A DNA stretch of 34,529 bases from Flavobacteriaceae bacterium (GCA_002700465.1 PADT01000016.1:1-34529); one strand, 5' to 3'; shown: positions 1 to 9,573, counted from the first letter of the stretch. Notes: generated from the sequence alone by a model not told the origin. Program-made: numbers and translations.

Positions 1-333
1 ACTTCAATTGCTAAAGCTGTAGAAGATGCTAAAAAGAATTTAGTAAGAATAGCTTTGCATAATTCAACTCTTCCGCATGAACAAAAAGGTAAACATGGAG
101 GGGCAAAGGTTTTTATAAAACCTGCATCCCAAGGTACTGGAGTTATTGCTGGAGGAGCGGTTAGAGCAGTATTAGAATCTTTAGGCGTTCAAGATGTTCT
201 TTCTAAATCTCAAGGATCGTCTAATCCTCACAATGTTGTGAAAGCAACTTTTGATGCATTACTTAGACTTAGGAATGCAAATACTGTTGCTCAAGAAAGA
301 GGAGTTTCATTAGAAAAAGTTTTTAACGGATAA
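1..333 (+). CDS. rpsE: 30S ribosomal protein S5, 3' part only
   Basis: This is the C-terminal 110 residues of ribosomal protein S5, a small-subunit protein involved in decoding accuracy and helicase activity at the mRNA entry site. The reading frame is open from base 1, so the N-terminus (roughly the first 60 residues of a protein usually 165-175 long) lies outside the window. The visible part carries the S5 C-terminal fold: the segment NSTLPHE, then [21 protein letters not shown], where the glycine-rich turn is typical, and the [19 protein letters not shown] stretch. It is followed after 2 nt by rpmD, the normal spc-operon order. An ATG at 55 is internal and is not the real start. Confidence 0.97.
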   Translation, partial: TSIAKAVEDAKKNLVRIALHNSTLPHEQKGKHGGAKVFIKPASQGTGVIAGGAVRAVLESLGVQDVLSKSQGSSNPHNVVKATFDALLRLRNANTVAQERGVSLEKVFNG

Positions 334-335
334 TT

Positions 336-512
336 ATGGCAAAAATTAAAATAAAAAAAGTTAGAAGTGAAATCAAAAGACCTGGAGATCAGAAAAAAAC
401 TCTTTTGGCATTAGGATTAAAGAAAATTGGTCAAGTTGTTGAACATGAGGATACTCCTAATATCATTGGAATGGTAAACAAGGTTAAACATTTAGTTTCT
501 ATCATTAAATAA
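336..512 (+). CDS. rpmD: 50S ribosomal protein L30
   Basis: A 58-residue small basic protein matching bacterial L30, a large-subunit protein. It begins MAKIKIKKVRSEIKRPGDQK and ends KVKHLVSIIK; the block LLALGLKKIGQVVEHEDTPNIIGMV is the family core, given here only as a landmark. Length is as expected for the family (55-60 residues). The ATG lies 2 nt after the rpsE stop and the gene is followed by rplO 6 nt downstream, so it is embedded in the spc operon. There is no Shine-Dalgarno sequence, as usual in Bacteroidota. Confidence 0.96.
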   Translation: MAKIKIKKVRSEIKRPGDQKKTLLALGLKKIGQVVEHEDTPNIIGMVNKVKHLVSIIK

Positions 513-518
513 AAAAGT

Positions 519-971
519 ATGAATTTAAATAATTTAAAACCAAAAGAAGGGTCCATACACACATCTAAAAAGAGAGTTGGTAGAGGCCAAGGTTCTGGAA
601 AAGGTGGTACTGCGACAAGAGGACATAAAGGTGCTAAGTCAAGATCCGGTTATTCTAGAAAATTAGGTTTTGAGGGTGGTCAAATGCCATTACAAAGAAG
701 AGTTCCTAAGTTTGGATTTAATAATATTAACAGAGTAGAATACCAGCCTGTTAATCTTGAAGCTATTCAATTATTAATTGATAACAAAAAGGTTAAAAAT
801 TCAATGGATATTCAAAGTTTTATTGATAACGGTTTAGCTAACAAAAATGATTTAGTTAAAGTTTTAGGTTCAGGAAAAATTAGTTCATCTATTAAAATAA
901 CAGCTCACAAATTTTCTAAAAGTGCTGTAGCACAAATAGAAAAGAGTGGAGGAGAAGCAATAACTTTATAA
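519..971 (+). CDS. rplO: 50S ribosomal protein L15
   Basis: Ribosomal protein L15 (150 residues, a normal length), a large-subunit protein with a long basic N-terminal extension that threads into 23S rRNA. The N-terminal half is glycine- and arginine-rich ([18 protein letters not shown] near residues 22-39), followed by [15 protein letters not shown] near 54-68. The C-terminal globular part ends SGGEAITL. It sits between rpmD and secY as in almost all bacteria, and the stop is 5 nt before secY, indicating co-transcription and probably translational coupling. Confidence 0.97.
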   Translation: MNLNNLKPKEGSIHTSKKRVGRGQGSGKGGTATRGHKGAKSRSGYSRKLGFEGGQMPLQRRVPKFGFNNINRVEYQPVNLEAIQLLIDNKKVKNSMDIQSFIDNGLANKNDLVKVLGSGKISSSIKITAHKFSKSAVAQIEKSGGEAITL

Positions 972-976
972 TTATT

Positions 977-2323
977 ATGTACAGTTTTTTTGAAACATTA
1001 AAAAATATCTGGAAAATCGAAGAGCTAAAAAATAGAATTTTTATTACTCTATTTTTCTTAGCTATCTATAGATTAGGAGCTCAAGTAGTTCTTCCAGGCA
1101 TCGATTCTGTCCAATTAGCTGAACTATCAAGTAGAACACAAGGTGGTGGATTATTAGGTATATTAAATGCTTTTACAGGTGGAGCCTTTGCTAATGCATC
1201 TGTTTTTGCACTTGGAATTATGCCATATATCTCCGCATCTATTGTTGTACAATTAATGGGTATTGCGGTACCATATCTACAAAAACTTCAAAAGGAAGGC
1301 GAAAGTGGTAGAAAAACTATTAACCAAATTACTAGATGGCTTACCATACTAATTTGTGTTGTTCAAGCTCCTGCATATTTATATAGTCTTGGTGCTCTTG
1401 GAGTTCCAGAAACCGCTTTTATACTTGGAAAGACTCCTGTTTTTGTTTTTTCCTCTGTTGTTATACTTGTTACTGGTTGTGTATTCGCAATGTGGTTAGG
1501 TGAGAAAATTACCGATAAAGGTATCGGTAATGGTATATCTTTACTTATTACTGTAGGTATTATTGCTTCTCTTCCTCAAGCATTCTTTCAAGAATTTACA
1601 TCTAGAGTTACCCAAAGTAACGGAGGAGCCATTACAATTTTAATTGAACTGGTTATTTGGATAGTTGTGATTGCACTTTGTGTCCTATTGGTTAAGGCAG
1701 TTAGACAAGTTCCAGTACAATACGCTAGAAGAACTGCTTCGGGTGGATTTGATAAAAATCAAGCAAGTTCAAGACAATATATTCCTTTAAGATTAAATGC
1801 TTCAGGTGTTATGCCAATTATTTTTGCTCAAGCAATAATGTTTGCACCTGCATATGTAGGTCAGTTATTTGGTGATTCAAGTTTTGGGCAATGGCTTCAA
1901 ACTTCTTTCTCAGATATGTTTGGTTTGTGGTATAATATTTTATTTGGATTTTTAATTATTGTATTTACATATTTTTATACAGCTATTACGGTTCCTACAA
2001 ATAAAATGTCTGATGATTTAAAAAGAAGTGGTGGTTTTGTTCCTGGAATAAGACCTGGAGGTGAAACATCTGAATTTTTAGATAAAATAATGTCTTTAAT
2101 AACATTCCCTGGCTCATTGTTTTTAGCAGCTGTTTCAGTATTACCTGCTATCATTGTTCAGATTATGGGTATGCAACAAGGTTGGGCTTTATTTTATGGT
2201 GGTACTTCCCTCCTGATTATGGTTGGAGTTGCTATTGATACAATTCAACAAATTAATGCCTATTTATTAAATAGACATTATGATGGTTTAATGAAAACTG
2301 GTAAAAAAAGAAAATTAGGATAA
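977..2323 (+). CDS. secY: Protein translocase subunit SecY
   Basis: SecY, the channel-forming subunit of the Sec translocon in the inner membrane. The 448 residues contain about ten hydrophobic membrane segments; the first starts at [13 protein letters not shown]. Plug and lateral-gate landmarks are visible: [20 protein letters not shown] near residues 70-90 and [11 protein letters not shown] in the first cytoplasmic loop. The C-terminal cytoplasmic loops hold QVPVQYARR and FVPGIRPG, motifs used for ribosome and SecA contact. Length fits Bacteroidota SecY (440-450). It is followed after 1 nt by infA. The map and adk genes that often lie between secY and infA in other phyla are absent here. 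Confidence 0.98.
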   Translation: MYSFFETLKNIWKIEELKNRIFITLFFLAIYRLGAQVVLPGIDSVQLAELSSRTQGGGLLGILNAFTGGAFANASVFALGIMPYISASIVVQLMGIAVPYLQKLQKEGESGRKTINQITRWLTILICVVQAPAYLYSLGALGVPETAFILGKTPVFVFSSVVILVTGCVFAMWLGEKITDKGIGNGISLLITVGIIASLPQAFFQEFTSRVTQSNGGAITILIELVIWIVVIALCVLLVKAVRQVPVQYARRTASGGFDKNQASSRQYIPLRLNASGVMPIIFAQAIMFAPAYVGQLFGDSSFGQWLQTSFSDMFGLWYNILFGFLIIVFTYFYTAITVPTNKMSDDLKRSGGFVPGIRPGGETSEFLDKIMSLITFPGSLFLAAVSVLPAIIVQIMGMQQGWALFYGGTSLLIMVGVAIDTIQQINAYLLNRHYDGLMKTGKKRKLG

Positions 2324-2324
2324 T

Positions 2325-2540
2325 ATGGCAAAACAAGCAGCTATAGAACAAGATGGTACTATTATAGAAGCTCTTTCTAACGCAATGTTTAGGGTTGAGT
2401 TACAAAATGGTCATGTTGTTACTGCACATATTTCTGGTAAAATGAGAATGCATTATATAAAATTATTACCTGGTGATAAGGTTAAATTAGAAATGAGTCC
2501 TTACGATTTAACTAAAGCTAGAATAACATATAGACAATAA
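2325..2540 (+). CDS. infA: Translation initiation factor IF-1
   Basis: IF-1, a 71-residue OB-fold protein that occupies the ribosomal A site during initiation. The family signature is clear: [20 protein letters not shown] at the N-terminus, then [20 protein letters not shown] and the C-terminal strand [10 protein letters not shown]. Length is typical (71-72). Its start codon lies 1 nt after the secY stop and rpmJ begins 3 nt after its own stop, so it is an internal cistron of the long ribosomal transcript. Confidence 0.97.
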   Translation: MAKQAAIEQDGTIIEALSNAMFRVELQNGHVVTAHISGKMRMHYIKLLPGDKVKLEMSPYDLTKARITYRQ

Positions 2541-2543
2541 ATT

Positions 2544-2660
2544 ATGAAAGTTAGAGCATCAGTAAAAAAAAGAAGTCCCGAATGCAAAATTGTAAGAAGA
2601 AAGGGGAGACTTTATGTGATTAATAAAAAGAATCCTAGATTCAAACAAAGACAAGGATAA
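2544..2660 (+). CDS. rpmJ: 50S ribosomal protein L36 (zinc-free form)
   Basis: A 38-residue protein beginning [15 protein letters not shown] and ending NPRFKQRQG, unmistakably L36, the smallest large-subunit protein. In zinc-binding L36 proteins three Cys and one His coordinate a metal. Here only one of these (Cys at residue 14) remains, with Ser, Asn and Phe at the other places, so this is the 'C-minus' form that does not need zinc. That form is common in Bacteroidota. The gene lies between infA and rpsM with 3-nt spacers on both sides. Confidence 0.95.
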   Translation: MKVRASVKKRSPECKIVRRKGRLYVINKKNPRFKQRQG

Positions 2661-2663
2661 ATT

Positions 2664-3038
2664 ATGGCAAGAATTTCAGGGGTAGATATACCCAAACAAA
2701 AACGTGGAGTAATAGCTTTAACCTATATATTTGGTATAGGAAAATCTAGAGCTAAGAAAATTTTAGAATCAGCTAAAGTTAGTGAAGACAAAAAAGTTTC
2801 TGATTGGAACGATGACGATACTGCTAAAGTTAGAGAAGCTGTTGGTAGCTTTAAAATTGAGGGAGAGCTCAGATCTGAAAATCAAATCAATATCAAAAGA
2901 TTAATGGATATTGGTTGTTACAGAGGAATTAGACATAGATCTGGTTTACCCCTTAGAGGACAAAGAACTAAAAATAATTCAAGAACAAGAAAAGGTAAAA
3001 GAAAAACAGTTGCAAATAAAAAGAAAGTAACTAAATAA
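2664..3038 (+). CDS. rpsM: 30S ribosomal protein S13
   Basis: Ribosomal protein S13, in the head of the small subunit, contacting the P-site tRNA and the bridge to the large subunit. It has 124 residues. The N-terminus [20 protein letters not shown] and the helix-turn region [12 protein letters not shown] are typical, and the basic C-terminal tail [20 protein letters not shown] ends in several lysines. First gene of the alpha-operon part of the cluster; rpsK follows 8 nt downstream. I see no E. coli-type S4-binding pseudoknot, since rpmJ ends only 3 nt upstream. Confidence 0.97.
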   Translation: MARISGVDIPKQKRGVIALTYIFGIGKSRAKKILESAKVSEDKKVSDWNDDDTAKVREAVGSFKIEGELRSENQINIKRLMDIGCYRGIRHRSGLPLRGQRTKNNSRTRKGKRKTVANKKKVTK

Positions 3039-3046
3039 TATTTATT

Positions 3047-3430
3047 ATGGCTAAATCAGTATCCAAAAAAAGAAAAGTAATAGTTGACTCGTTTGGTGAA
3101 GCTCATATTAATGCTTCATTTAATAATATTATTATTTCATTAACTAATAAGAAAGGTGAAGTTATCTCTTGGTCCTCTGCAGGTAAAATGGGCTTTAGAG
3201 GTTCTAAGAAAAACACTCCTTATGCAGCTCAATTAGCTGCTGAAGAAGCTGTTAAGGTTGCTCACGATGCAGGAATGAGAAAAGCTAAGGTTTATGTAAA
3301 AGGTCCTGGAAATGGTAGAGAATCTGCAATTAGAACTATACATAACAATGGAATTGAAGTTACAGAAATATATGATGTAACTCCAATGCCGCATAACGGG
3401 TGTAGACCACCTAAAAGAAGAAGAGTATAA
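3047..3430 (+). CDS. rpsK: 30S ribosomal protein S11
   Basis: Ribosomal protein S11 (127 residues), located on the platform of the small subunit near the mRNA exit site. The core strand [20 protein letters not shown], the segment [20 protein letters not shown] and [16 protein letters not shown] are diagnostic, and the C-terminus [18 protein letters not shown] is essentially invariant in the family. It is followed by 69 nt of non-coding sequence before rpsD, the longest spacer in the ribosomal cluster (see the separate entry). Confidence 0.97.
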   Translation: MAKSVSKKRKVIVDSFGEAHINASFNNIIISLTNKKGEVISWSSAGKMGFRGSKKNTPYAAQLAAEEAVKVAHDAGMRKAKVYVKGPGNGRESAIRTIHNNGIEVTEIYDVTPMPHNGCRPPKRRRV

Positions 3431-3448
3431 AAATAATATTAATAATAC

Positions 3449-3484
3449 ATTTTTGTCGAAGGACAGACCTTAATTCACAAAAAT
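3449..3484 (+). other. Possible structured leader before rpsD
   Basis: In the 69-nt gap between rpsK and rpsD the sequence ATTTTTGT (3449-3456) is the inverse complement of ACAAAAAT (3477-3484), and between them AAGG (3459-3462) can pair with CCTT (3468-3471) around an ACAGA loop. The RNA could therefore fold as a long outer stem enclosing a small hairpin, 15 nt before the S4 start. S4 is an autoregulator in other bacteria, so a leader element is conceivable. The outer stem is A/U only, and the sequence CATTTTTG here is also one mismatch from a -7 promoter box, so an internal promoter is an alternative. Confidence 0.3.
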
Positions 3485-3499
3485 TAAAAAAACAATAAT

Positions 3500-4105
3500 A
3501 TGGCAAGATATACCGGTCCTAAAACCAAAATTGCAAGAAAATTTGGAGAACCAATTTTCGGAGAAGACAAGTCTTTTGAAAAGAAAAATTATCCTCCAGG
3601 ACAACACGGAAACAATAGAAGACGTGGAAAAAAGTCTGAATACGCTATTCAGTTGATGGAAAAACAAAAAGCTAAATATACTTATGGTATCCTTGAACGT
3701 CAGTTTAGAAACTTATTTAAAAAGGCAAATCAAAGTAAAGGAGTAACAGGTGAAGTTTTACTTCAATTGTGTGAGTCTAGATTAGACAATATTGTGTATA
3801 GACTAGGAATTGCATCTTCAAGAAGTGCAGCTAGACAATTAGTTAGCCATAGACACATAACTGTAGATGGAGTACTTTGTAATATTCCATCCAGAACAAT
3901 AAAAGCCGGAGAAGTTATAGGCGTTCGTGAAAAATCAAAAACTATTTCTTCAATAGAAAATGCATTATCTAATAATTCATCTGTTTACGAATGGATGTCA
4001 TGGAATAGTGATAGAATGGAAGGTGCTTTTGTTTCCATTCCAGAAAGAACACAAATTCCAGAAAACATTAAAGAACAATTAATCGTCGAATTATATTCGA
4101 AATAA
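3500..4105 (+). CDS. rpsD: 30S ribosomal protein S4
   Basis: Ribosomal protein S4 (201 residues), a primary 16S rRNA binding protein that nucleates small-subunit assembly. The N-terminus [18 protein letters not shown] lacks the four cysteines of zinc-binding S4 proteins. The stretch [19 protein letters not shown] near residues 33-51 and the S4 RNA-binding domain ([19 protein letters not shown], then [14 protein letters not shown], residues about 90-130) are plain. It is preceded by a 69-nt spacer and followed after 15 nt by rpoA. In many bacteria S4 regulates the alpha operon by binding its mRNA; whether it does so here is unknown. Confidence 0.97.
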   Translation: MARYTGPKTKIARKFGEPIFGEDKSFEKKNYPPGQHGNNRRRGKKSEYAIQLMEKQKAKYTYGILERQFRNLFKKANQSKGVTGEVLLQLCESRLDNIVYRLGIASSRSAARQLVSHRHITVDGVLCNIPSRTIKAGEVIGVREKSKTISSIENALSNNSSVYEWMSWNSDRMEGAFVSIPERTQIPENIKEQLIVELYSK

Positions 4106-4120
4106 AAAAACATTTTAATT

Positions 4121-5113
4121 ATGCCAGTATTTAATTTTCAAAAACCAGACAAAGTTATAATGATTGATTCATCTGAATTCGAAGGTAAATTCGAATTTAG
4201 ACCTCTAGAACCAGGATATGGTTTGACTGTAGGTAACGCTTTGAGAAGAGTTTTGTTATCTTCTCTTGAAGGCTTTGCTTTTACATCTGTAAAAATAGAA
4301 AATATTGATCATGAATTTTCATCTCTTCCAGGAATTGTTGAAGATGTTACAGAAATAATTCTAAACTTAAAACAAGTTTGTTTAAAAAGACAAATTGATA
4401 CTGTTGAGAATGAAAACGTAACTGTTTCTATATTAGGTCAAGAACAAATCTTAGCTGGTGATTTACAAAAATATATTTCAGGCTTTCAGGTCTTAAATCC
4501 GGATTTAGTTATTTGTAACCTAGAAAAAAATGTAAGTTTTAATTTAGAACTTACTATTGAAAAAGGTAGAGGATATGTGCCTGCTGAAGAAAATAAAAAG
4601 GTTGGAGCTCCAATAGGAACTATTTTTATGGATTCTATTTTCACTCCAATTAAAAATGTGAAGTACACAATTGAAAATTTCAGGGTAGAGCAAAAAACTG
4701 ATTACGAAAAATTAATCTTTGAAATTATAACAGATGGCTCAATTCATCCAAAAGATGCTTTGACAGAAGGAGCGAAAACTTTAATTCACCACTTTATGTT
4801 ATTTTCTGATGAAAGAATTACCCTTGAGGCTGATGAGATTGCTCAAACTGAAACTTATGATGAGGAATCTTTACATATGAGACAGCTTTTAAAGACTAGA
4901 TTAATTGATATGGATCTTTCCGTTAGAGCTTTAAACTGTTTAAAAGCTGCTGAAGTTGATACTTTAGGAGACTTAGTATCATTCAACAAAAGTGACTTAA
5001 TGAAATTTAGAAACTTTGGAAAAAAATCACTTACAGAATTAGAAGAATTGGTTATTGTTAAAGGCCTTAATTTCGGAATGGATTTGTCTAAATATAAATT
5101 AGACAAAGAATAA
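4121..5113 (+). CDS. rpoA: DNA-directed RNA polymerase subunit alpha
   Basis: The alpha subunit of RNA polymerase (330 residues, a normal length). The N-terminal domain (about 1-230), which dimerises and binds beta and beta', shows [20 protein letters not shown] near residues 31-50 and the assembly region around [11 protein letters not shown]. After an acidic linker ([13 protein letters not shown]) comes the C-terminal DNA- and activator-binding domain: [20 protein letters not shown], then [16 protein letters not shown]. It is followed by rplQ 9 nt downstream, the standard arrangement. Confidence 0.98.
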   Translation: MPVFNFQKPDKVIMIDSSEFEGKFEFRPLEPGYGLTVGNALRRVLLSSLEGFAFTSVKIENIDHEFSSLPGIVEDVTEIILNLKQVCLKRQIDTVENENVTVSILGQEQILAGDLQKYISGFQVLNPDLVICNLEKNVSFNLELTIEKGRGYVPAEENKKVGAPIGTIFMDSIFTPIKNVKYTIENFRVEQKTDYEKLIFEIITDGSIHPKDALTEGAKTLIHHFMLFSDERITLEADEIAQTETYDEESLHMRQLLKTRLIDMDLSVRALNCLKAAEVDTLGDLVSFNKSDLMKFRNFGKKSLTELEELVIVKGLNFGMDLSKYKLDKE

Positions 5114-5122
5114 TTAAATATT

Positions 5123-5755
5123 ATGAGACACGGAAAAAAGATAGCACATTTAGGAAGAAAAACTCCTCATAGAAAATACATGTTAGCTAACATGGCTTGT
5201 TCCTTGATTGAACATAAATCTATTAATACTACAGTTGCTAAAGCTAAAGCTTTAAAAAAATATATAGAACCTTTGATTACTAAATCAAAATCTGATTCAA
5301 CTCACAATAGAAGAATCGTTTTTAGTTATTTAAAAAACAAGTATGCTGTTACTGAATTATTTAGAGATATTTCTGTAAAAATTGGTGATAGACCAGGTGG
5401 TTATACTAGAATTATTAAACTAGGAAATAGACTTGGTGACAATGCTAGTATGGCAATGATTGAATTAGTTGATTATAATACTATTTATAATTCTGGAACG
5501 GATTCTGCTAAGAAAACTAGAAGGAGAAAAAAGTCTTCTAAAAAATCTAATGTTATTGTTGAAGAGTCACCAGCTCCAGTTGTTGAAGAATCAGCGGCTC
5601 CGGTTGTTGAAGAATCAGCTGTTCCAGTTGTTGAAGAATCAGCGGCTCCGGGTGTTGAAGAATCAACGGCTCCGGGTGTTGAAGAATCAACTCATGAAAT
5701 TAAAAATAATGAAACAAATCAGTTAGAATCTGATAAAAAAGAAACTGATTCATAA
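5123..5755 (+). CDS. rplQ: 50S ribosomal protein L17 with repetitive acidic tail
   Basis: Ribosomal protein L17, at the peptide exit side of the large subunit. The core (residues about 1-120) begins [20 protein letters not shown] and contains [19 protein letters not shown]. The protein is 210 residues long, far beyond the 115-130 of most bacterial L17. After a basic linker ([13 protein letters not shown]) comes an acidic tail of about 65 residues made of an eight-residue unit, VVEESAAP and close variants, present almost six times, then an Asn/Glu/Lys-rich end. C-terminal extensions of L17 are common in Bacteroidota; the regular repeat is the notable part. Last gene of the ribosomal operon; a terminator follows. 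Confidence 0.96.
   Translation: MRHGKKIAHLGRKTPHRKYMLANMACSLIEHKSINTTVAKAKALKKYIEPLITKSKSDSTHNRRIVFSYLKNKYAVTELFRDISVKIGDRPGGYTRIIKLGNRLGDNASMAMIELVDYNTIYNSGTDSAKKTRRRKKSSKKSNVIVEESPAPVVEESAAPVVEESAVPVVEESAAPGVEESTAPGVEESTHEIKNNETNQLESDKKETDS
5555..5692 (+). repeat. 24-bp tandem repeat inside rplQ
   Basis: About 5.75 tandem copies of a 24-bp unit, in frame, beginning at 5555, 5579, 5603, 5627, 5651 and 5675 (the last is partial, 18 bp). Each codes for eight residues: [46 protein letters not shown]. The copies differ by only a few bases, with GTTGAAGAATCA nearly constant, which suggests recent expansion by slippage or unequal recombination. Because the unit is a multiple of three, gain or loss of copies keeps the frame. 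Confidence 0.95.
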
Positions 5756-5790
5756 AAAAATTATATTATTTATAATTTTTATCAATTATA

Positions 5791-5822
5791 AGGGATAAAC
5801 ATTCTGTTTATCTCTTTTTTTG
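5791..5822 (+). terminator. Rho-independent terminator of the ribosomal operon
   Basis: A 10-bp stem, AGGGATAAAC (5791-5800) with GTTTATCTCT (5806-5815) and one G-U pair, closes a 5-nt loop (ATTCT), and is followed at once by a T run (5816-5821). It lies 36 nt after the rplQ stop and directly before the carA promoter, so it should end the long spc/alpha transcript. Confidence 0.88.
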
Positions 5823-5825
5823 TAT

Positions 5826-5833
5826 TATTTTTG
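5826..5833 (+). promoter_or_regulatory. Putative -7 box (TAnnTTTG) of carA
   Basis: TATTTTTG matches the Bacteroidota -7 consensus TAnnTTTG exactly, and TCTG 19 nt upstream (5803-5806) matches the -33 TTTG in three of four bases. The box ends 6 nt before the carA ATG at 5840, so the transcript would have a leader of only a few bases. It immediately follows the rplQ terminator. Confidence 0.5.
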
Positions 5834-5839
5834 AAAACC

Positions 5840-6955
5840 ATGAAAAACAATAAAAAATTAGAAAAAGCATTTATTCTTCTTGATGATGGCACTGTTTTTT
5901 TTGGTAAAGCACTTGGAGTTAAAGGTTCAGCTTTTGGAGAATTGTGTTTTAACACAGGGATGACTGGTTATCAAGAAATTTTTACTGACCCCTCATATTA
6001 TGGTCAGCTAATGGTAACTACTAATGCACATATTGGAAATTATGGAGTTAGTGATTTAGATATAGAATCTAATTCACCCAAAATTGCTGGTTTAATTTGT
6101 AAAAATTTTAATAATAATTTTTCAAGACCGGCTGCTGATAATTCTTTACAGAATTTATTTGTTGAACATAATATCGTAGCTATTTCGGATGTAGATACAA
6201 GAGCCTTAGTTTCACATATTCGTGATTATGGAGCCATGAACGCAGTGATTTCTACTGATATTAATTCTATTGATTCTTTAAAATTAGATTTATCAAAAAC
6301 TCCTTCAATGAAGGGACTTGAATTAGCTTCCAAAGTTTCAACTAAGGAACCTTATTTTTTTGGAAATCCCGATTCAAATATTAAAATAGCAGCTTTAGAT
6401 CTTGGAATAAAATTAAATATTTTAAGAAATTTGTCGAAAAGAGGTGCATATATCAAAGTGTTTCCTTATGATTCTTCTATAAAGGATTTATCAAGTTGGA
6501 ACCCTGATGGATATTTTATTTCAAATGGCCCTGGAGATCCAGAACCATTATCATCAGCCATAAACCTAGCTAAAGAAGTTTTAAGTCTAAACATGCCATT
6601 ATTTGGAATTTGTCTAGGACATCAAGTAATTGCTCTTGCAAATGGAATTTCTACGTATAAAATGCACAATGGACACAGAGGAATTAATCACCCCGTAATT
6701 AATTTAAACACAGGTAAAGGTGAAATAACTTCTCAAAATCATGGTTTTGCAATAAATAAAATTGAAGCAGAACAAAATAAAAATGTAGAAATAACACATT
6801 TACATTTAAATGATAATACTATTGCAGGTATAAGTATAAAAAATAAGAACTGTTTTTCTGTCCAATATCATCCTGAGGCTAGTCCCGGTCCTCACGATTC
6901 AAATTATCTTTTTGATCAATTTATTGATCTAATAAAATCTAATATTAATGAGTAA
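5840..6955 (+). CDS. carA: Carbamoyl-phosphate synthase small subunit
   Basis: The glutaminase subunit of carbamoyl-phosphate synthase, which releases ammonia from glutamine for the large subunit CarB; the product feeds pyrimidine and arginine synthesis. The N-terminal half shows the CarA-specific fold ([34 protein letters not shown]). The C-terminal class I glutamine amidotransferase domain has [10 protein letters not shown], the nucleophile Cys258 in FGICLGHQ, and the His/Glu pair in [10 protein letters not shown]. About 371 residues, a normal length. I chose the ATG at 5840; a TTG at 5831 is in frame but lies inside the putative promoter box. carB is not adjacent. The 3' end overlaps eno by 8 bp (ATGAGTAA), suggesting coupling. 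Confidence 0.96.
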   Translation: MKNNKKLEKAFILLDDGTVFFGKALGVKGSAFGELCFNTGMTGYQEIFTDPSYYGQLMVTTNAHIGNYGVSDLDIESNSPKIAGLICKNFNNNFSRPAADNSLQNLFVEHNIVAISDVDTRALVSHIRDYGAMNAVISTDINSIDSLKLDLSKTPSMKGLELASKVSTKEPYFFGNPDSNIKIAALDLGIKLNILRNLSKRGAYIKVFPYDSSIKDLSSWNPDGYFISNGPGDPEPLSSAINLAKEVLSLNMPLFGICLGHQVIALANGISTYKMHNGHRGINHPVINLNTGKGEITSQNHGFAINKIEAEQNKNVEITHLHLNDNTIAGISIKNKNCFSVQYHPEASPGPHDSNYLFDQFIDLIKSNINE

Positions 6956-8240
6956 AATAATTAAAGTTAAAGCTAGACAAATTTTTGATTCTAGAGGAAA
7001 CCCAACTGTTGAGGTAGATATTATTACTGAAGATGGCGTCTTAGGCAGAGCAGCTGTTCCCTCTGGTGCATCCACTGGAGAACATGAAGCAGTAGAATTA
7101 AGAGACGGAGGGAATAACTACATGGGTAAAGGTGTTTTAAAGGCTGTTTCTAATGTTAACAATATTATTTCTAAGGAAATTATAGGATTATCTGTTTTCG
7201 ATCAAGAATCTATTGATGGTTTAATGATTAGAATTGATGGCACTCATAATAAAGCTAACTTAGGAGCTAACGCCATACTTGGTGTTTCTTTAGCTTTAGC
7301 AAAAGCGGCTAGTAATACTAAAGGTATTTCCTTACATAATTATATTTCAAGTAATAAAAGCACTACTCTTCCTGTTCCAATGATGAATATTATAAATGGA
7401 GGTTCACATTCGGATGCACCCATAGCTTTTCAAGAATTCATGATTATGCCTGTTGAAGCTGAAAGCTTTACACATGCGATGCAAATTGGTTCAGAAATTT
7501 TTCATAATCTAAAAAAGATTCTTTCCGATAGAGGATTGACAACTTCTGTAGGTGATGAAGGTGGATTTGCTCCAAAACTGGAAGGTACTGAAGACGCATT
7601 AAATACAATTATTAATGCTATTGATATGGCTGGCTATAAAGCTGGAACACAAGTTATGATAGCTTTGGATTGTGCTTCATCTGAGTTTTATGAAAATGGT
7701 GTGTATGATTATTCAATTTTTGAAGGAAACGATGGGAAAGTTTTAAATTCAAAACAACAAGCTGAATATTTAGCTGAACTTTCATCCAAATATCCAATTA
7801 TTTCTATTGAAGATGGAATGGATGAAAATGATTGGGATGGTTGGGCACACTTAACTAAAATTTGTGGAGAAAGAGTTCAAATAGTTGGAGATGATCTTTT
7901 TGTTACTAACGTCGAAAGATTAAGTAATGGTATAGAAAACAATATAGCCAATTCTATTCTAATAAAAGTTAATCAGATTGGAACCCTTACTGAGACAATT
8001 AAAGCTGTAAAAATGGCTCATAACGCGGGCTTCACAAGTGTAATGTCTCATAGGTCTGGTGAAACAGAAGATAATACTATCGCTGACTTAGCAGTAGGAT
8101 TATCTACAGGGCAAATTAAAACCGGTTCAGCATCAAGGAGTGATAGAATTGCAAAATATAATCAATTATTAAGAATTGAAGAAGAGTTAGGAGAGAAAGC
8201 ATATTATCCTAAAAAAGAAGCTTTTAATGTTAATTTTTAA
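6948..8240 (+). CDS. eno: Enolase (phosphopyruvate hydratase)
   Basis: Glycolytic enolase, which interconverts 2-phosphoglycerate and phosphoenolpyruvate in the cytoplasm with Mg2+. The 430 residues start [20 protein letters not shown] and include the mobile loop [17 protein letters not shown] (near 37-53), the metal site region [10 protein letters not shown] (about 200-210), [18 protein letters not shown] and the family signature [14 protein letters not shown] containing the catalytic lysine (near 338). [17 protein letters not shown] follows. Length and motifs are complete. The start overlaps carA by 8 bp; gltA begins 31 nt after the stop. Confidence 0.98.
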   Translation: MSKIIKVKARQIFDSRGNPTVEVDIITEDGVLGRAAVPSGASTGEHEAVELRDGGNNYMGKGVLKAVSNVNNIISKEIIGLSVFDQESIDGLMIRIDGTHNKANLGANAILGVSLALAKAASNTKGISLHNYISSNKSTTLPVPMMNIINGGSHSDAPIAFQEFMIMPVEAESFTHAMQIGSEIFHNLKKILSDRGLTTSVGDEGGFAPKLEGTEDALNTIINAIDMAGYKAGTQVMIALDCASSEFYENGVYDYSIFEGNDGKVLNSKQQAEYLAELSSKYPIISIEDGMDENDWDGWAHLTKICGERVQIVGDDLFVTNVERLSNGIENNIANSILIKVNQIGTLTETIKAVKMAHNAGFTSVMSHRSGETEDNTIADLAVGLSTGQIKTGSASRSDRIAKYNQLLRIEEELGEKAYYPKKEAFNVNF

Positions 8241-8271
8241 TAGTTATATTAAATATAAATTAGTGTAAGTA

Positions 8272-9555
8272 ATGAAAAACAAAGCAACTGTTAGTATTAA
8301 TAATAAAACTCATGATCTTGATTTAATAACTGGATCTGAGAATGAAGTTGCTTTAGATATTAGTAAACTAAGATCGAATGCTAATTTAATTACACTTGAT
8401 GCAGGGTTTAAAAATACAGGTTCTTGCCAAAGTGCTATTACTTTTTTAGATGGTGAAAAAGGTATTTTAAGATATAGAGGTTATTCAATTGAAGAATTAG
8501 CAAATAAAGCAGATTTTTTAGAGGTTGCATACTTGTTAATATTTGGTGAATTGCCTACTAAGAAACAATTAACAAAATTTTCTAATGATATAAAAGAAAG
8601 ATCAATAATTGATGAAGACTTAAGGATCATATTAAATAGTTTTCCAAAATCTGCTCATCCTATGGGTATTCTTTCTTCTTTAACAAGTGGATTAGTAGCT
8701 TTTGATCCTTCTGCAGTTGATATAAATGATGAGGACGACATGTATGATGCAATTCTAAATGTATTGGCTAAAATTCCCGTTTTAGCAGCATGGGTATACA
8801 GAAGAAGAAAAGGTTTGCCCCTAGAGTATGGAGACACTTCTTTAGGTTATGTTGAAAACATTGCTAAAATGATGTTTCAACGTCCAAATAAAGAATATGT
8901 TCAAAATGAAACTGTGGTTAATGCATTAAATAAATTATTGATTTTACATGCTGATCATGAACAAAATTGTTCTACTTCTACTGTTAGAATAGTTGGCTCA
9001 TCTTACGCAGGATTATTTGCATCTGTTTCTGCTGGAATATCAGCTTTATGGGGTAGGTTACATGGAGGAGCTAATCAAGCTGTAATAGAAATGCTTGAAG
9101 CAATAAATGAAGATGGTGGAGATACGAAGAAATTTATGTCTAAAGCTAAAGACAAGTCTGACCCATTTAGACTTATGGGTTTTGGCCACAGAGTTTATAA
9201 AAATTTTGATCCAAGAGCTAAAATCATTAAAGTTGCTGCTGATGAAGTTCTTAAAGATTTAGGAATCGATGATCCAATTTTAGATATCGCAAAAGGGCTA
9301 GAAAAAGAAGCTTTAGAAGACCAGTATTTCGTTGATAGAAAACTTTATCCGAATGTTGATTTTTACTCAGGAATAATTTATAAAGCATTAGATATACCAG
9401 CTGAAATGTTTACTGTTATGTTTGCTATTGGAAGATTGCCAGGTTGGGTAGCTCATTGGAGAGAAATGAGATTAAGAAATGAACCTATTGGAAGACCTAG
9501 ACAAGTTTATATCGGTGAAAATCAAAGATCTTTTACTGATATAGAATCAAGATAA
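8272..9555 (+). CDS. gltA: Citrate synthase
   Basis: Type II citrate synthase, condensing acetyl-CoA and oxaloacetate at the entry of the TCA cycle. The 427 residues include an N-terminal strand domain (ATVSINNKTHDLDLITGSEN), CQSAITFLDGEKGILRYRG, and catalytic histidines in LHADHEQNCSTS, LHGGANQAV and GFGHRVYKNFDPRA. The catalytic Asp lies in the NVDFYSGIIY region, and the CoA-binding end has GRLPGWVAHWREM. The length suggests the hexameric, NADH-sensitive bacterial type. It follows eno by 31 nt with no visible terminator, and the next gene starts 18 nt downstream. Confidence 0.97.
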   Translation: MKNKATVSINNKTHDLDLITGSENEVALDISKLRSNANLITLDAGFKNTGSCQSAITFLDGEKGILRYRGYSIEELANKADFLEVAYLLIFGELPTKKQLTKFSNDIKERSIIDEDLRIILNSFPKSAHPMGILSSLTSGLVAFDPSAVDINDEDDMYDAILNVLAKIPVLAAWVYRRRKGLPLEYGDTSLGYVENIAKMMFQRPNKEYVQNETVVNALNKLLILHADHEQNCSTSTVRIVGSSYAGLFASVSAGISALWGRLHGGANQAVIEMLEAINEDGGDTKKFMSKAKDKSDPFRLMGFGHRVYKNFDPRAKIIKVAADEVLKDLGIDDPILDIAKGLEKEALEDQYFVDRKLYPNVDFYSGIIYKALDIPAEMFTVMFAIGRLPGWVAHWREMRLRNEPIGRPRQVYIGENQRSFTDIESR

Positions 9556-9573
9556 ACTTTTATTTTTTTAATT

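Noticed and set aside
2544-2660. Loss of zinc ligands in L36 as a sign of degeneration
   Set aside because: The zinc-free form is a known, common variant, and the rest of the protein is intact.
4855-5106. Minus-strand open frame inside rpoA
   Set aside because: It lies opposite the well-conserved alpha C-terminal domain and shows no motif; a shadow frame.
5469-5726. Long second reading frame overlapping the rplQ tail
   Set aside because: A 24-bp repeat keeps all frames open once one copy is open; the alternative product is a Leu/Lys-rich repeat with no family resemblance, while the L17 frame is continuous with a clear ribosomal core.
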